Positions 15,677-24,868 of a stretch of DNA of 64,000 nt are shown in pieces. Below the pieces are notes generated by a model, which did no database searches, had not been told where the DNA came from, and saw only the letters and a program-made list of their open reading frames with translations. Numbering within the stretch: the stretch's first letter is position 1; the number at the start of each line of letters is the position of its first letter. The stretch is from assembly GCA_029983675.1 (NCBI GenBank), contig JASBYY010000001.1:1-64000 (forward strand), written 5' to 3'. Source of the stretch: Bacteroidales bacterium. GTDB taxonomy: Bacteria; Bacteroidota; Bacteroidia; Bacteroidales; F082. The position numbers and the translations under genes were made by a program.

Positions 15677-16006
15677 ATGAAAGTTATGATCAATTCAGTC
15701 CACTTCAAGGCTGACCAAAAACTTGAAGATTTCACGACGCACAAGATCGAAAAGGTGTGCGCGAAGTATGCCGATGTTCTCAATGCTGAGGTGACATTTA
15801 AACTTGAGAACACCGACACTCCGGAAAACAAGATTGCCGACATCCGTTTGGTGTTGAAAGGTGATGATCTTTTTGCCAGCAAGCAGTCAAAGAGCTTCGA
15901 AGAGTCGGTGGATACGGCTGTGGATGCCCTGAAAAAGCAATTGGAGAAATTTAAGGGCAGATACACTAGAAATTATGCAGCTGGGAATCAGATAGATAAC
16001 GAATAA
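15677..16006 (+). CDS. raiA: Ribosome hibernation/translation inhibitor factor (RaiA/HPF short form)
   Basis: 109 residues, the short form of the HPF/YfiA family: the beta-alpha-beta fold with ADIRLVLKGDDLFASKQSKSFEES-type residues in the middle and a basic helix (DALKKQLEKFKGRY) at the end. Binds the 30S decoding region in stationary phase and blocks mRNA and tRNA. Preceded by AAAGGAG and only 18 bp from the recombinase stop, so probably co-transcribed with it; this linkage is common in Bacteroidales. Confidence 0.9.
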   Translation: MKVMINSVHFKADQKLEDFTTHKIEKVCAKYADVLNAEVTFKLENTDTPENKIADIRLVLKGDDLFASKQSKSFEESVDTAVDALKKQLEKFKGRYTRNYAAGNQIDNE

Positions 16007-16041
16007 TTTGAATTATTTTGAAAAAAAATCCCTGAAAGGCA

Positions 16042-16071
16042 TTGTCGGTTCGGGAAAATTATCTATTTTTG
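16042..16071 (+). promoter_or_regulatory. Promoter of the tRNA-tuf transcription unit
   Basis: TTG (16042-16044), 19 bases, then TATTTTTG (16064-16071). An exact match to the Bacteroidota promoter pattern, 57 bases before the first tRNA. Confidence 0.85.
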
Positions 16072-16127
16072 CACACTCTTTCTGAAAAGGAAGGGTGTGC
16101 TTTTAAGCAGGGGTTCTTTGTCAGAAT

Positions 16128-16200
16128 GCCGGTATAACTCAGTTGGTAGAGTAGCTGATTTGTAATCAGCCTGTCGGCGGTTCGAGTCCGTCTACCGGCT
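16128..16200 (+). tRNA. tRNA-Thr(TGT)
   Basis: 73 nt; acceptor GCCGGTA/TACCGGC, anticodon stem GCTGA/TCAGC with loop TTTGTAA, T-arm GGCGG/CCGTC; discriminator T. First of four tRNAs before tuf. Confidence 0.95.
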
Positions 16201-16216
16201 CGGGTAGTTAAACCTT

Positions 16217-16298
16217 GGGGGAGTCGCATAGTGGCAATTGCAACAGACTGTAAATCTGTCCTCGGATGAGTTCGGTGGTTCGAGTCCACCTTCCCCCA
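16217..16298 (+). tRNA. tRNA-Tyr(GTA)
   Basis: 82 nt with a long variable arm (type II). Acceptor GGGGGAG/TTCCCCC, anticodon loop with GTA, T-arm GGTGG/CCACC; discriminator A. Confidence 0.95.
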
Positions 16299-16306
16299 CG
16301 AGTCAA

Positions 16307-16379
16307 GCGGAAGTAGCTCATTTGGCAGAGCGAAAGCCTTCCAAGCTTTAGGTGGCGGGTTCGAGCCCCGTCTTCCGCT
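16307..16379 (+). tRNA. tRNA-Gly(TCC)
   Basis: 73 nt; acceptor GCGGAAG/CTTCCGC, anticodon stem AAAGC/GCTTT with loop CTTCCAA; discriminator T. Confidence 0.95.
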
Positions 16380-16388
16380 CAGGGGCAA

Positions 16389-16460
<72 letters not shown>

Positions 16461-16512
16461 CATTTGTTTTTTGAGCAACAAGTAGTAACCTTAAATAAAT
16501 ACAGATAGTAAA

Positions 16513-17700
<1,188 letters not shown>

Positions 17701-17709
17701 GTAATTATC

Positions 17710-17729
17710 GGGAGGTCGAAAGACCTCCC
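17710..17729 (+). other. Hairpin between tuf and tRNA-Trp
   Basis: GGGAGGTC-GAAA-GACCTCCC, a perfect 8-bp stem with a GNRA tetraloop. No T-tract follows, so it is more likely an mRNA 3'-end stabiliser or processing element than a full terminator. Confidence 0.6.
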
Positions 17730-17735
17730 TGATTT

Positions 17736-17808
17736 ACGGGCGTAGCTCAGTTGGTAGAGCATCGGTCTCCAAAACCGAGTGTCGAGAGTTCGAGCCTTTC
17801 CGCCCGTG
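17736..17808 (+). tRNA. tRNA-Trp(CCA)
   Basis: 73 nt; acceptor ACGGGCG/CGCCCGT, anticodon stem TCGGT/ACCGA with loop CTCCAAA; discriminator G as usual for Trp. Lies 23 bases before secE. Confidence 0.95.
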
Positions 17809-17831
17809 CAAAACATAAGGGTCAATCGAAG

Positions 17832-18026
17832 ATGAAAATTGTAAACTACGTAAAAGAATGCTACACCGAGTTAAAGGAAAAGGTGACTTGGCCTACTTGG
17901 AAAGAATTACAAAGTAGCGTTATTGTTGTGTCCATTGCTTCCCTGATTATCGCTTTGGTGGTTTTCTTGATGGACTTTTCTTTTCAACATTTGTTGGAAG
18001 GGTTCTACGGACTTTTCCGCGGATGA
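17832..18026 (+). CDS. secE: Preprotein translocase subunit SecE
   Basis: 64 residues with the SecE signature: an amphipathic helix ending TWPTWKELQSS, then a single membrane segment (VIVVSIASLIIALVVFLMDF). It is the short one-span form found in most bacteria. The frame is open from 17751, but that stretch is the tRNA-Trp gene, so the ATG at 17832 is the start. Clamps SecY in the inner membrane. Confidence 0.95.
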   Translation: MKIVNYVKECYTELKEKVTWPTWKELQSSVIVVSIASLIIALVVFLMDFSFQHLLEGFYGLFRG

Positions 18027-18083
18027 GATTGAGTTTTGTGTTGTCACTAAACATTTAGGTGTAACCCAATAGGATTTGACGCA

Positions 18084-18626
18084 ATGAGTGATTTGGAAAA
18101 GAAATGGTATGTGGTGAAAGCCATCAGTGGTAAGGAGAAAAAGGTAAAGGAATACCTTGAGTCCGAGATTGACCGCTTGAACCTGCATGACCAGATCTCT
18201 CAAGTGCTTATCCCTACTGAGAAGTACTATGAGGTGAAGAACGGCAAGAAGGTCTCCAAGGAGCGCAATTACTTGCCGGGCTATGTCCTTATAGAGGCTG
18301 TTCTCGTGGGAGAGGTAGCTCACGTCATCCGGAACGTGCCTAACGTGCTTGGCTTTTTAGGAACGAAAGGCGAACCCGACCCGCTTCGCCCTGCCGAAGT
18401 AAATCGCATTCTTGGCAGGATGGACGAGCTCCAGGAAATGGGAGAGGGTAACGATGTTTCGTTTCTTGTCGGACAATCGGTCATCGTCAACGATGGACCG
18501 TTTAAGAGTTTCAGCGGCGTAGTCGAAGAGATTAACGAAGAGAAGAAAAAACTCAAGGTTAGCGTCAAGATTTTCGGTCGCAAGACCCCGTTAGAGCTGA
18601 GTTACTTCCAGGTTGTGTTGGAATAA
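18084..18626 (+). CDS. nusG: Transcription termination/antitermination protein NusG
   Basis: 180 residues: N-terminal NGN domain (WYVVKAISGKEKKVKEYLE to about 110) and C-terminal KOW domain with VIVNDGPFKSFSGVVEEI at about 133-150. Binds RNA polymerase and couples it to the ribosome or Rho. Located in the usual place between secE and rplK. Confidence 0.97.
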   Translation: MSDLEKKWYVVKAISGKEKKVKEYLESEIDRLNLHDQISQVLIPTEKYYEVKNGKKVSKERNYLPGYVLIEAVLVGEVAHVIRNVPNVLGFLGTKGEPDPLRPAEVNRILGRMDELQEMGEGNDVSFLVGQSVIVNDGPFKSFSGVVEEINEEKKKLKVSVKIFGRKTPLELSYFQVVLE

Positions 18627-18679
18627 GCCTTGTGTCGTGACGAGTTTTCCTTATTACTGTTTAATTAAGGATTGTAAAA

Positions 18680-19126
18680 ATGGCAAAAGAAGTAAGTGGA
18701 TTAATTAAACTGCAAATCAAAGGAGGAGCCGCAAACCCCGCTCCGCCGGTAGGACCTGCTTTAGGTTCTAAGGGTGTGAATATTATGGAGTTTTGCAAGC
18801 AATTCAACGCCCGTACGCAGGATCAGGCTGGCAAAGTGTTGCCCGTTATTATCACTGTTTACAAGGACAAGTCTTTCGATTTCATTATCAAGGCTTCACC
18901 CGTGGCGGTCTCCATCATTGAAACTGCAAAAGTGAAGGGCGGTTCTAAAGAGCCTAACCGTGCGAAAGTCGGTTCGGTGACTTGGGATCAGGTCTGTCAG
19001 ATTGCAACGGATAAGATGAAGGATTTGAACTGCTTCACCGTTGAGGCGGCCATGTCGATGGTTGCTGGAACGGCTCGTAGTATGGGCGTGAAGGTCGTAG
19101 GCGAATCACCTTTAAAGAACGACTAA
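18680..19126 (+). CDS. rplK: 50S ribosomal protein L11
   Basis: 148 residues, full length, with the N-terminal proline-rich KGGAANPAPPVGPALGSKG segment and C-terminal rRNA-binding domain (GTARSMGVKV). Forms the base of the stalk at the GTPase-associated centre. Confidence 0.97.
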   Translation: MAKEVSGLIKLQIKGGAANPAPPVGPALGSKGVNIMEFCKQFNARTQDQAGKVLPVIITVYKDKSFDFIIKASPVAVSIIETAKVKGGSKEPNRAKVGSVTWDQVCQIATDKMKDLNCFTVEAAMSMVAGTARSMGVKVVGESPLKND

Positions 19127-19165
19127 TGTCTTCGTGCATTTGTAGAACACAAAAAAGTAAGTTAA

Positions 19166-19861
19166 ATGTCAAGAATTTCTAAACAAAAGAAAGCGGCTTT
19201 GGCTAAGTTCGACAAAAGCAAGAGTTACTCCTTGAATGAAGCGGTTGACATCGTAAAGCAGATTACTTACACCAAGTTTGATGCTTCCGTTGACGTGAAC
19301 ATCCGTTTGGGTGTTGACCCCCGCAAGGCCAATCAAATGGTGCGCGGATCGGTTACGCTCCCTCATGGTACGGGTAAGGTCGTCCGTGTCCTGGTTCTCT
19401 GTAACCCCGACAAGGAACAGGAAGCTAAAGAAGCTGGTGCCGACTTCGTCGGACTGGATGATTACATCCAGAAGATTAAGGATGGCTGGACCGATGTTGA
19501 CGTTATTATCACAACTCCTAATATCATGCCTAAGGTCGGTGCTCTTGGTCGCATCCTCGGTCCCCGCGGATTGATGCCCAATCCGAAGACAGGCACTGTA
19601 ACCATGGAGGTGGGTAAGGCTGTTCAAGAAGTAAAGGCTGGTAAGATCGACTTCAAAGTTGACAAGTACGGTATCATTAATGCCGCTGTCGCTAAAGCAA
19701 GCTTCACTTCAGAACAGATCTTCGATAATGCGAAGGAATTGATCCAGACCGTTATCAAGTTAAAACCTGCTGCTGCAAAAGGTACGTATATGAAGAGCGT
19801 CTTCATTTCGAGTACTATGAGCCCAGGTGTGCAGATTGATATTAAGTCAATAACCAATTAA
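19166..19861 (+). CDS. rplA: 50S ribosomal protein L1
   Basis: 231 residues. The signature GRILGPRGLMPNPKTGTV is present at about 130-147. Component of the mobile L1 stalk that handles deacylated tRNA, and in many bacteria a translational repressor of its own rplK-rplA mRNA; no obvious rRNA-mimic site was identified here. Confidence 0.97.
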   Translation: MSRISKQKKAALAKFDKSKSYSLNEAVDIVKQITYTKFDASVDVNIRLGVDPRKANQMVRGSVTLPHGTGKVVRVLVLCNPDKEQEAKEAGADFVGLDDYIQKIKDGWTDVDVIITTPNIMPKVGALGRILGPRGLMPNPKTGTVTMEVGKAVQEVKAGKIDFKVDKYGIINAAVAKASFTSEQIFDNAKELIQTVIKLKPAAAKGTYMKSVFISSTMSPGVQIDIKSITN

Positions 19862-19878
19862 TTGGAAAGGATTTATCA

Positions 19879-20400
19879 ATGAGAAAAGAAGATAAACAGA
19901 CCGTTATCAACTCTATACTTGGTGCATTGCAAGGTTGCGCTAACTTTTATCTGACTGACATTTCGGACCTCAATGCCGAAAAGACCAGCCAGTTGAGAAG
20001 GCAGTGCTTCAATAGCGGCATCAAATTGATCGTCGTGAAGAACACTTTGCTCCGTAAAGCCATGGAGCAAATGGGTAAGGATTACGATTCGCTTTACGAT
20101 GTGCTCAAGGGACAGTCGGCTGTCATGCTTTGCGAGACAGGCAACGCTCCTGCTAAACTGATCAAGAATTTCCGTAGTACCAGTGACCGTCCTATTCTGA
20201 AAGGCGCTTATATCGAGGAGTGCTGCTATGTTGGTGACGACATGCTTGACACTTTGGTCGCCATTAAGTCGAAGAACGAACTCATCGCCGACATTGTGGC
20301 CTTGCTGCAATCGCCGATCAAGAACGTTATTTCTGGCCTCCAGTCTGGCGGACACAAGCTTTCGGGCATTTTAGAAACGTTATCCGAAAAAGCTGAATGA
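19879..20400 (+). CDS. rplJ: 50S ribosomal protein L10
   Basis: 173 residues, beginning MRKEDKQTVI with the KNTLLRKAM segment and a C-terminal helix (GGHKLSGILETLSEKAE) that would hold L7/L12 dimers. Starts 17 bp after rplA. Confidence 0.96.
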   Translation: MRKEDKQTVINSILGALQGCANFYLTDISDLNAEKTSQLRRQCFNSGIKLIVVKNTLLRKAMEQMGKDYDSLYDVLKGQSAVMLCETGNAPAKLIKNFRSTSDRPILKGAYIEECCYVGDDMLDTLVAIKSKNELIADIVALLQSPIKNVISGLQSGGHKLSGILETLSEKAE

Positions 20401-20459
20401 TAATTGAACATTCAAAATATTAAAGAATAAATTTGTAGAACTTAAAAAATAGAATTAAA

Positions 20460-20837
20460 ATGGCAGATTTAAAAGCTTTTGCTGAACAATTAGTGAACCT
20501 TACCGTTAAGGAAGTAAACGAACTGGCCACCATTTTGAAAGAAGAATATGGTATTGAACCCGCCGCTGCTGCTGTTGCAGTCGCCGCTCCTGCCGCTGGT
20601 GCCGCTGGTGCCGCCGCCGAAGAAAAGACTTCTTTCGATGTCATCCTTAAATCAGCTGGCGCAGCTAAGCTGGGTGTCGTGAAACTGGTGAAAGAACTTA
20701 CCAGCCTCGGCCTCAAGGAAGCTAAGGAATTAGTTGACGCTGCTCCTAAAGCTATCAAGGAAGGTGTGAGCAAAGACGAAGCTAATGCACTCAAATCTCA
20801 GCTCGAAGAAGCAGGTGCAGAAGTCGAAATCAAATAA
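20460..20837 (+). CDS. rplL: 50S ribosomal protein L7/L12
   Basis: 125 residues: an N-terminal dimerisation helix pair, an Ala-rich hinge at about 37-54 and the factor-binding C-terminal domain (KTSFDVILKSAGAAKLGVVK, then LGLKEAKELVD). Highly biased codon use, as expected for a gene of very high expression. Confidence 0.97.
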   Translation: MADLKAFAEQLVNLTVKEVNELATILKEEYGIEPAAAAVAVAAPAAGAAGAAAEEKTSFDVILKSAGAAKLGVVKLVKELTSLGLKEAKELVDAAPKAIKEGVSKDEANALKSQLEEAGAEVEIK

Positions 20838-20864
20838 GGGACATATCATCCCACTACCACTGTG

Positions 20865-20921
20865 GCACTTCAACCTCAGTCCCGAACTGTATCGTGGGAC
20901 TGAGGTTTGTGCCTATTTTTC
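20865..20921 (+). terminator. Attenuator-like hairpin between rplL and rpoB
   Basis: AACCTCAGTCCC (20873-20884) pairs perfectly with GGGACTGAGGTT (20897-20908), extended by GGCAC (20865-20869) with GTGCC (20910-20914). A short TATTTTTC tract follows. The position, 28 bases past rplL, matches the known partial terminator that lowers rpoBC relative to ribosomal protein expression in other bacteria. Confidence 0.75.
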
Positions 20922-20990
20922 GCTCTAATCGCACGCGCCCTAGCTTGCAGCTTTTCGTTCTTTTAAATACACCTATAAATATAAAGCACC

Positions 20991-23900
20991 TTGGCAACAA
21001 AAACATTAGAAAGAATCAGCTTTGCGTCGATAAAACATCCTTATGAATATCCTGACTTTTTGGATATTCAGCTTCAGTCGTTTCAAGATTTCTTTCAATT
21101 GGAAACCAATCCTGATAACAGGAAACACGAGGGACTGTTTCAAGTTTTCGCAGAAAACTTTCCCATCACTGACGCAAGAAATAATTTTATTCTTGAGTTT
21201 CTCGACTACTACATTGACGCCCCTCGATACGACATCGAAGAATGTATTGAACGCGGCTTGACCTATAGCGTTCCGCTCAAAGCCAAACTTAAGCTTTCAT
21301 GCACCGATGTCGAACACGAAGACTTTGAAACCGTTGTTCAGGACGTCTATTTAGGCATGATCCCCTATATGACACCACGGGGTACATTTGTCATTAATGG
21401 CGCTGAACGTGTTGTGGTTTCACAGTTGCACCGCTCGCCCGGAGTATTCTTCGGCCGAAGCACTCATACCAACGGAACCATTTTATATTCTGCACGTATC
21501 ATCCCGTTCAAAGGATCATGGATGGAGTTCTCCACCGATATTAACAACGTAATGTACGCCTATATCGATCGTAGGAAGAAACTGCCCATCACCACATTGC
21601 TGCGTGCCATCGGCTTTGAAACCGATAAGGATATTCTCGAAATATTTAACCTTGCCGAAGAAGTCAAGGTAAGCAAAGCGGGACTGAAACGAGTTCTCGG
21701 TCGTCGCCTTGCCGCCCGTGTGCTCCATTCCTATTTCGAAGATTTTGTGAATGAAGACACCGGCGAATGCGTTTCCATTGAACGTAATGAAGTCATCATC
21801 GAGCGTGAAACCGTGCTCGAAGAACAACATATCCAGCAAATTCTTGATGCGGGTGTGAAAAACATCCTGCTCCACCGTGAAGTCGTTCGCGATGAGAATG
21901 ATAGAATAACGGACTATTCGGTGATTTTCAACACCTTGAACAAGGATACCTGTAACTCCGAAAAGGAAGCTGTTGAATACATCTATCGTCAATTGCGCAA
22001 TGCCGATCCGCCCGATGAAGAGACGGCACGCGGCATTATAGAGAAGCTCTTCTTCTCGGATAAACGATATGATTTGGGTGCCGTGGGTCGTTTCCGTATC
22101 AACCGGAAGTTGAACCTCGACATTCCTGCCGACGTCAAGGTGCTGACCAAGGAAGACATCATTGCCATTATCAAGTATCTTGTTGAATTGCTTAGCAGCA
22201 AGGCCGATGTTGATGATATCGACCACTTGAGCAACCGTCGTATCCGCACGGTGGGCGAGCAGCTTTACGCTCAATTTGGCGTAGGTTTGGCACGTATGTC
22301 CCGTACCATTCGCGAACGTATGAATGTACGCGACAACGAGGTGTTTACACCTACCGACTTGATCAATGCCAAAACATTGTCGTCTGTAATTAATTCATTC
22401 TTCGGAACCAATCAGTTGTCGCAGTTCATGGATCAGACAAACCCGTTGTCGGAAGTGACGCACAAGCGTCGTATTTCCGCTTTGGGTCCTGGCGGTTTGT
22501 CGCGTGAACGTGCCGGTTTCGAAGTGCGTGACGTTCACTACACGCACTACGGCCGTCTCTGCACGATTGAAACGCCCGAAGGTCCTAATATCGGTCTGAT
22601 TTCATCGCTTTGTGTGTTTGCAAAGATCAACGAACTCGGTTTTATCGAAACGCCTTACCGTGAAGTGAAAAATGGTGTGGTCGATTTTGAAAATCCTCCC
22701 GTGTTCCTGACCGCCGAAGAGGAAGAGGACAAAATCATTGCACAAGCTATCACTCCGATGGATGACAATGGTGCCTTTACTGAGGAAAATATCAAAGCAC
22801 GTTTTGTCGCCGACTATCCTATTGTCACCCCTCAGCAGATTGAATTGATAGATGTGGGGCCCAATCAGATTGCATCCATAGCGGCATCCCTTATTCCTTT
22901 CTTGGAACATGACGATGCCAACCGTGCCTTGATGGGATCGAACATGATGCGTCAGGCTGTCCCGTTGATGAATCCGGAAGCCCCTATCGTAGGTACTGGT
23001 ATTGAACGCAATGTTGCCAAGGATTCTCGCGTTCTTATCGCTGCGGAAGGCGAAGGTGAAGTCCTTTTTGTCGATTCGAAGAAAATCACGGTGCGTTACG
23101 ACCGCACTGATGACGAACGTCTGGTGAGCTTTGACGATGATGTCAAGAGCTACGATTTGATCAAGTATGCCCGTACCAACCAGAATACGAGCATCAATAT
23201 CAAGCCGATGGTCCGTAAGGGACAACGTGTGACCAAAGGTCAGATCATGACCGAAGGTTACGGAACACAAGGAGGAGACCTCGCATTAGGCCGTAACTTG
23301 AAAGTGGCTTTCATGCCATGGCAGGGTTACAACTATGAGGACGCCATTGTGATTTCGGAACGCATCGTCCGTGAAGACATGTTCACTTCAATCCATATTG
23401 AAGAGTTTACACTCGAAGTGCGTGACACGAAACGTGGTCTTGAAGAACTGACCAACGACATTCCCAATGTCAGCGCCGACGCCACCAAAGACCTTGATGA
23501 GCACGGCTTGGTAAGGGTTGGTGTTGAGGTTAAGGAAGGCGATATCCTCATCGGTAAGATCACGCCTAAGGGCGAAAGCGATCCCACTCCGGAGGAAAAA
23601 CTGCTTCGCGCCATCTTTGGCGACAAGGCTGGTGATGTGAAAAACGCTTCGTTGAAGGCCGGACCTTCCATGAAGGGTGTAGTCATCGGCAAACACTTGT
23701 TCTCAAGAGCGCAAAAGGACCGCAAGGCCCGCGCCAAGGACAAGGAAGACCTTGCACGCATTGATGCCGAAGCCGTCAAGGAATTGACCGAACTGAAGAA
23801 TAAACTCGTCGATAAGCTGATGATCATCCTGAATGGTCGGGTCTCTGCTGGCGTGAACAACAACTTTAAGGAGGTTCTTATTCCCAAGAAAGCCAAGTTT

Positions 23901-24836
23901 ACCCAGAAAGTGCTGATGGACATCGATTACTCCATCATTAATCCTAATAAGTGGACTTCCGATGAGAAGACCAATAGTATGGTTGTTTCGGTGATCGACA
24001 ATTATTCGTTCCGTTTCAAGGAAATCCAAGGCAGAAATAACCGTCAAAAGTTTGTTACCAGTGTTGGTGATGAACTGCCGAACGGAATCATCCAAATGGC
24101 GAAAGTGTATGTGGCTAAGAAGCGTAAGCTGATGATCGGCGACAAGATGTCCGGCCGTCACGGTAACAAGGGTATCGTTTCGCGCATCGTTCGTCCAGAG
24201 GACATGCCTTTCCTTGCCGATGGCAAACCTGTCGATATCGTATTGAACCCGTTGGGCGTGCCTTCGCGTATGAACCTCGGTCAGATTTATGAGACCGTGT
24301 TGGGGTGGGCCGGCAAGGAACTTGGCCTCAAGTTCGCCACGCCAATCTTCGATGGTGCAACCTTGGATGAGATCAACGAATACATGAAGCAGGCCGGATT
24401 GCCTGAAAACGGACGGGTGCAGCTTTACGATGGCGGAACGGGCGAACCTTTTGACCAGCCAGCCACAGTAGGTTACATCTATATGCTGAAACTCCACCAC
24501 ATGGTGGATGACAAGATGCACGCACGTTCTATAGGACCATATTCTTTGATTACGCAACAGCCATTAGGAGGTAAGGCTCAGTTTGGCGGTCAGCGTTTCG
24601 GTGAAATGGAAGTATGGGCGCTGGAGGCCTTCGGCGCCAGCAACGTGCTGCAAGAGATTTTGACCGTTAAGTCCGACGATGTCAATGGTCGTGCCAAGGC
24701 CTACGAAGCCATCGTCAAGGGCGACAACATGCCGACCCCGGGAATCCCAGAATCATTCAATGTGCTTGTGCATGAATTGCGTGGGCTGGGTTTGGAGATT
24801 ACTTTTAAGGATAAAGATGGCAATGTCCTGAACTAA
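20991..24836 (+). CDS. rpoB: DNA-directed RNA polymerase beta subunit
   Basis: 1281 residues. The rifampicin pocket (NQLSQFMDQTNPLSEVTHKR, then RISALGPGGLSRERAGFEVR) has the sensitive-type residues at the positions matching E. coli D516, H526 and S531. The C-terminal GGKAQFGGQRFGEMEVWALE segment is intact. The start is taken as TTG at 20991: an in-frame TAA stands at 20982-20984 and the first residues (ATKTLERISFASIKHP) align with Bacteroidota RpoB. No good ribosome-binding site is seen. Confidence 0.97.
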   Translation: MATKTLERISFASIKHPYEYPDFLDIQLQSFQDFFQLETNPDNRKHEGLFQVFAENFPITDARNNFILEFLDYYIDAPRYDIEECIERGLTYSVPLKAKLKLSCTDVEHEDFETVVQDVYLGMIPYMTPRGTFVINGAERVVVSQLHRSPGVFFGRSTHTNGTILYSARIIPFKGSWMEFSTDINNVMYAYIDRRKKLPITTLLRAIGFETDKDILEIFNLAEEVKVSKAGLKRVLGRRLAARVLHSYFEDFVNEDTGECVSIERNEVIIERETVLEEQHIQQILDAGVKNILLHREVVRDENDRITDYSVIFNTLNKDTCNSEKEAVEYIYRQLRNADPPDEETARGIIEKLFFSDKRYDLGAVGRFRINRKLNLDIPADVKVLTKEDIIAIIKYLVELLSSKADVDDIDHLSNRRIRTVGEQLYAQFGVGLARMSRTIRERMNVRDNEVFTPTDLINAKTLSSVINSFFGTNQLSQFMDQTNPLSEVTHKRRISALGPGGLSRERAGFEVRDVHYTHYGRLCTIETPEGPNIGLISSLCVFAKINELGFIETPYREVKNGVVDFENPPVFLTAEEEEDKIIAQAITPMDDNGAFTEENIKARFVADYPIVTPQQIELIDVGPNQIASIAASLIPFLEHDDANRALMGSNMMRQAVPLMNPEAPIVGTGIERNVAKDSRVLIAAEGEGEVLFVDSKKITVRYDRTDDERLVSFDDDVKSYDLIKYARTNQNTSINIKPMVRKGQRVTKGQIMTEGYGTQGGDLALGRNLKVAFMPWQGYNYEDAIVISERIVREDMFTSIHIEEFTLEVRDTKRGLEELTNDIPNVSADATKDLDEHGLVRVGVEVKEGDILIGKITPKGESDPTPEEKLLRAIFGDKAGDVKNASLKAGPSMKGVVIGKHLFSRAQKDRKARAKDKEDLARIDAEAVKELTELKNKLVDKLMIILNGRVSAGVNNNFKEVLIPKKAKFTQKVLMDIDYSIINPNKWTSDEKTNSMVVSVIDNYSFRFKEIQGRNNRQKFVTSVGDELPNGIIQMAKVYVAKKRKLMIGDKMSGRHGNKGIVSRIVRPEDMPFLADGKPVDIVLNPLGVPSRMNLGQIYETVLGWAGKELGLKFATPIFDGATLDEINEYMKQAGLPENGRVQLYDGGTGEPFDQPATVGYIYMLKLHHMVDDKMHARSIGPYSLITQQPLGGKAQFGGQRFGEMEVWALEAFGASNVLQEILTVKSDDVNGRAKAYEAIVKGDNMPTPGIPESFNVLVHELRGLGLEITFKDKDGNVLN

Positions 24837-24868
24837 TTAAAGTTACGAAATTAATACAAGGGATTATT

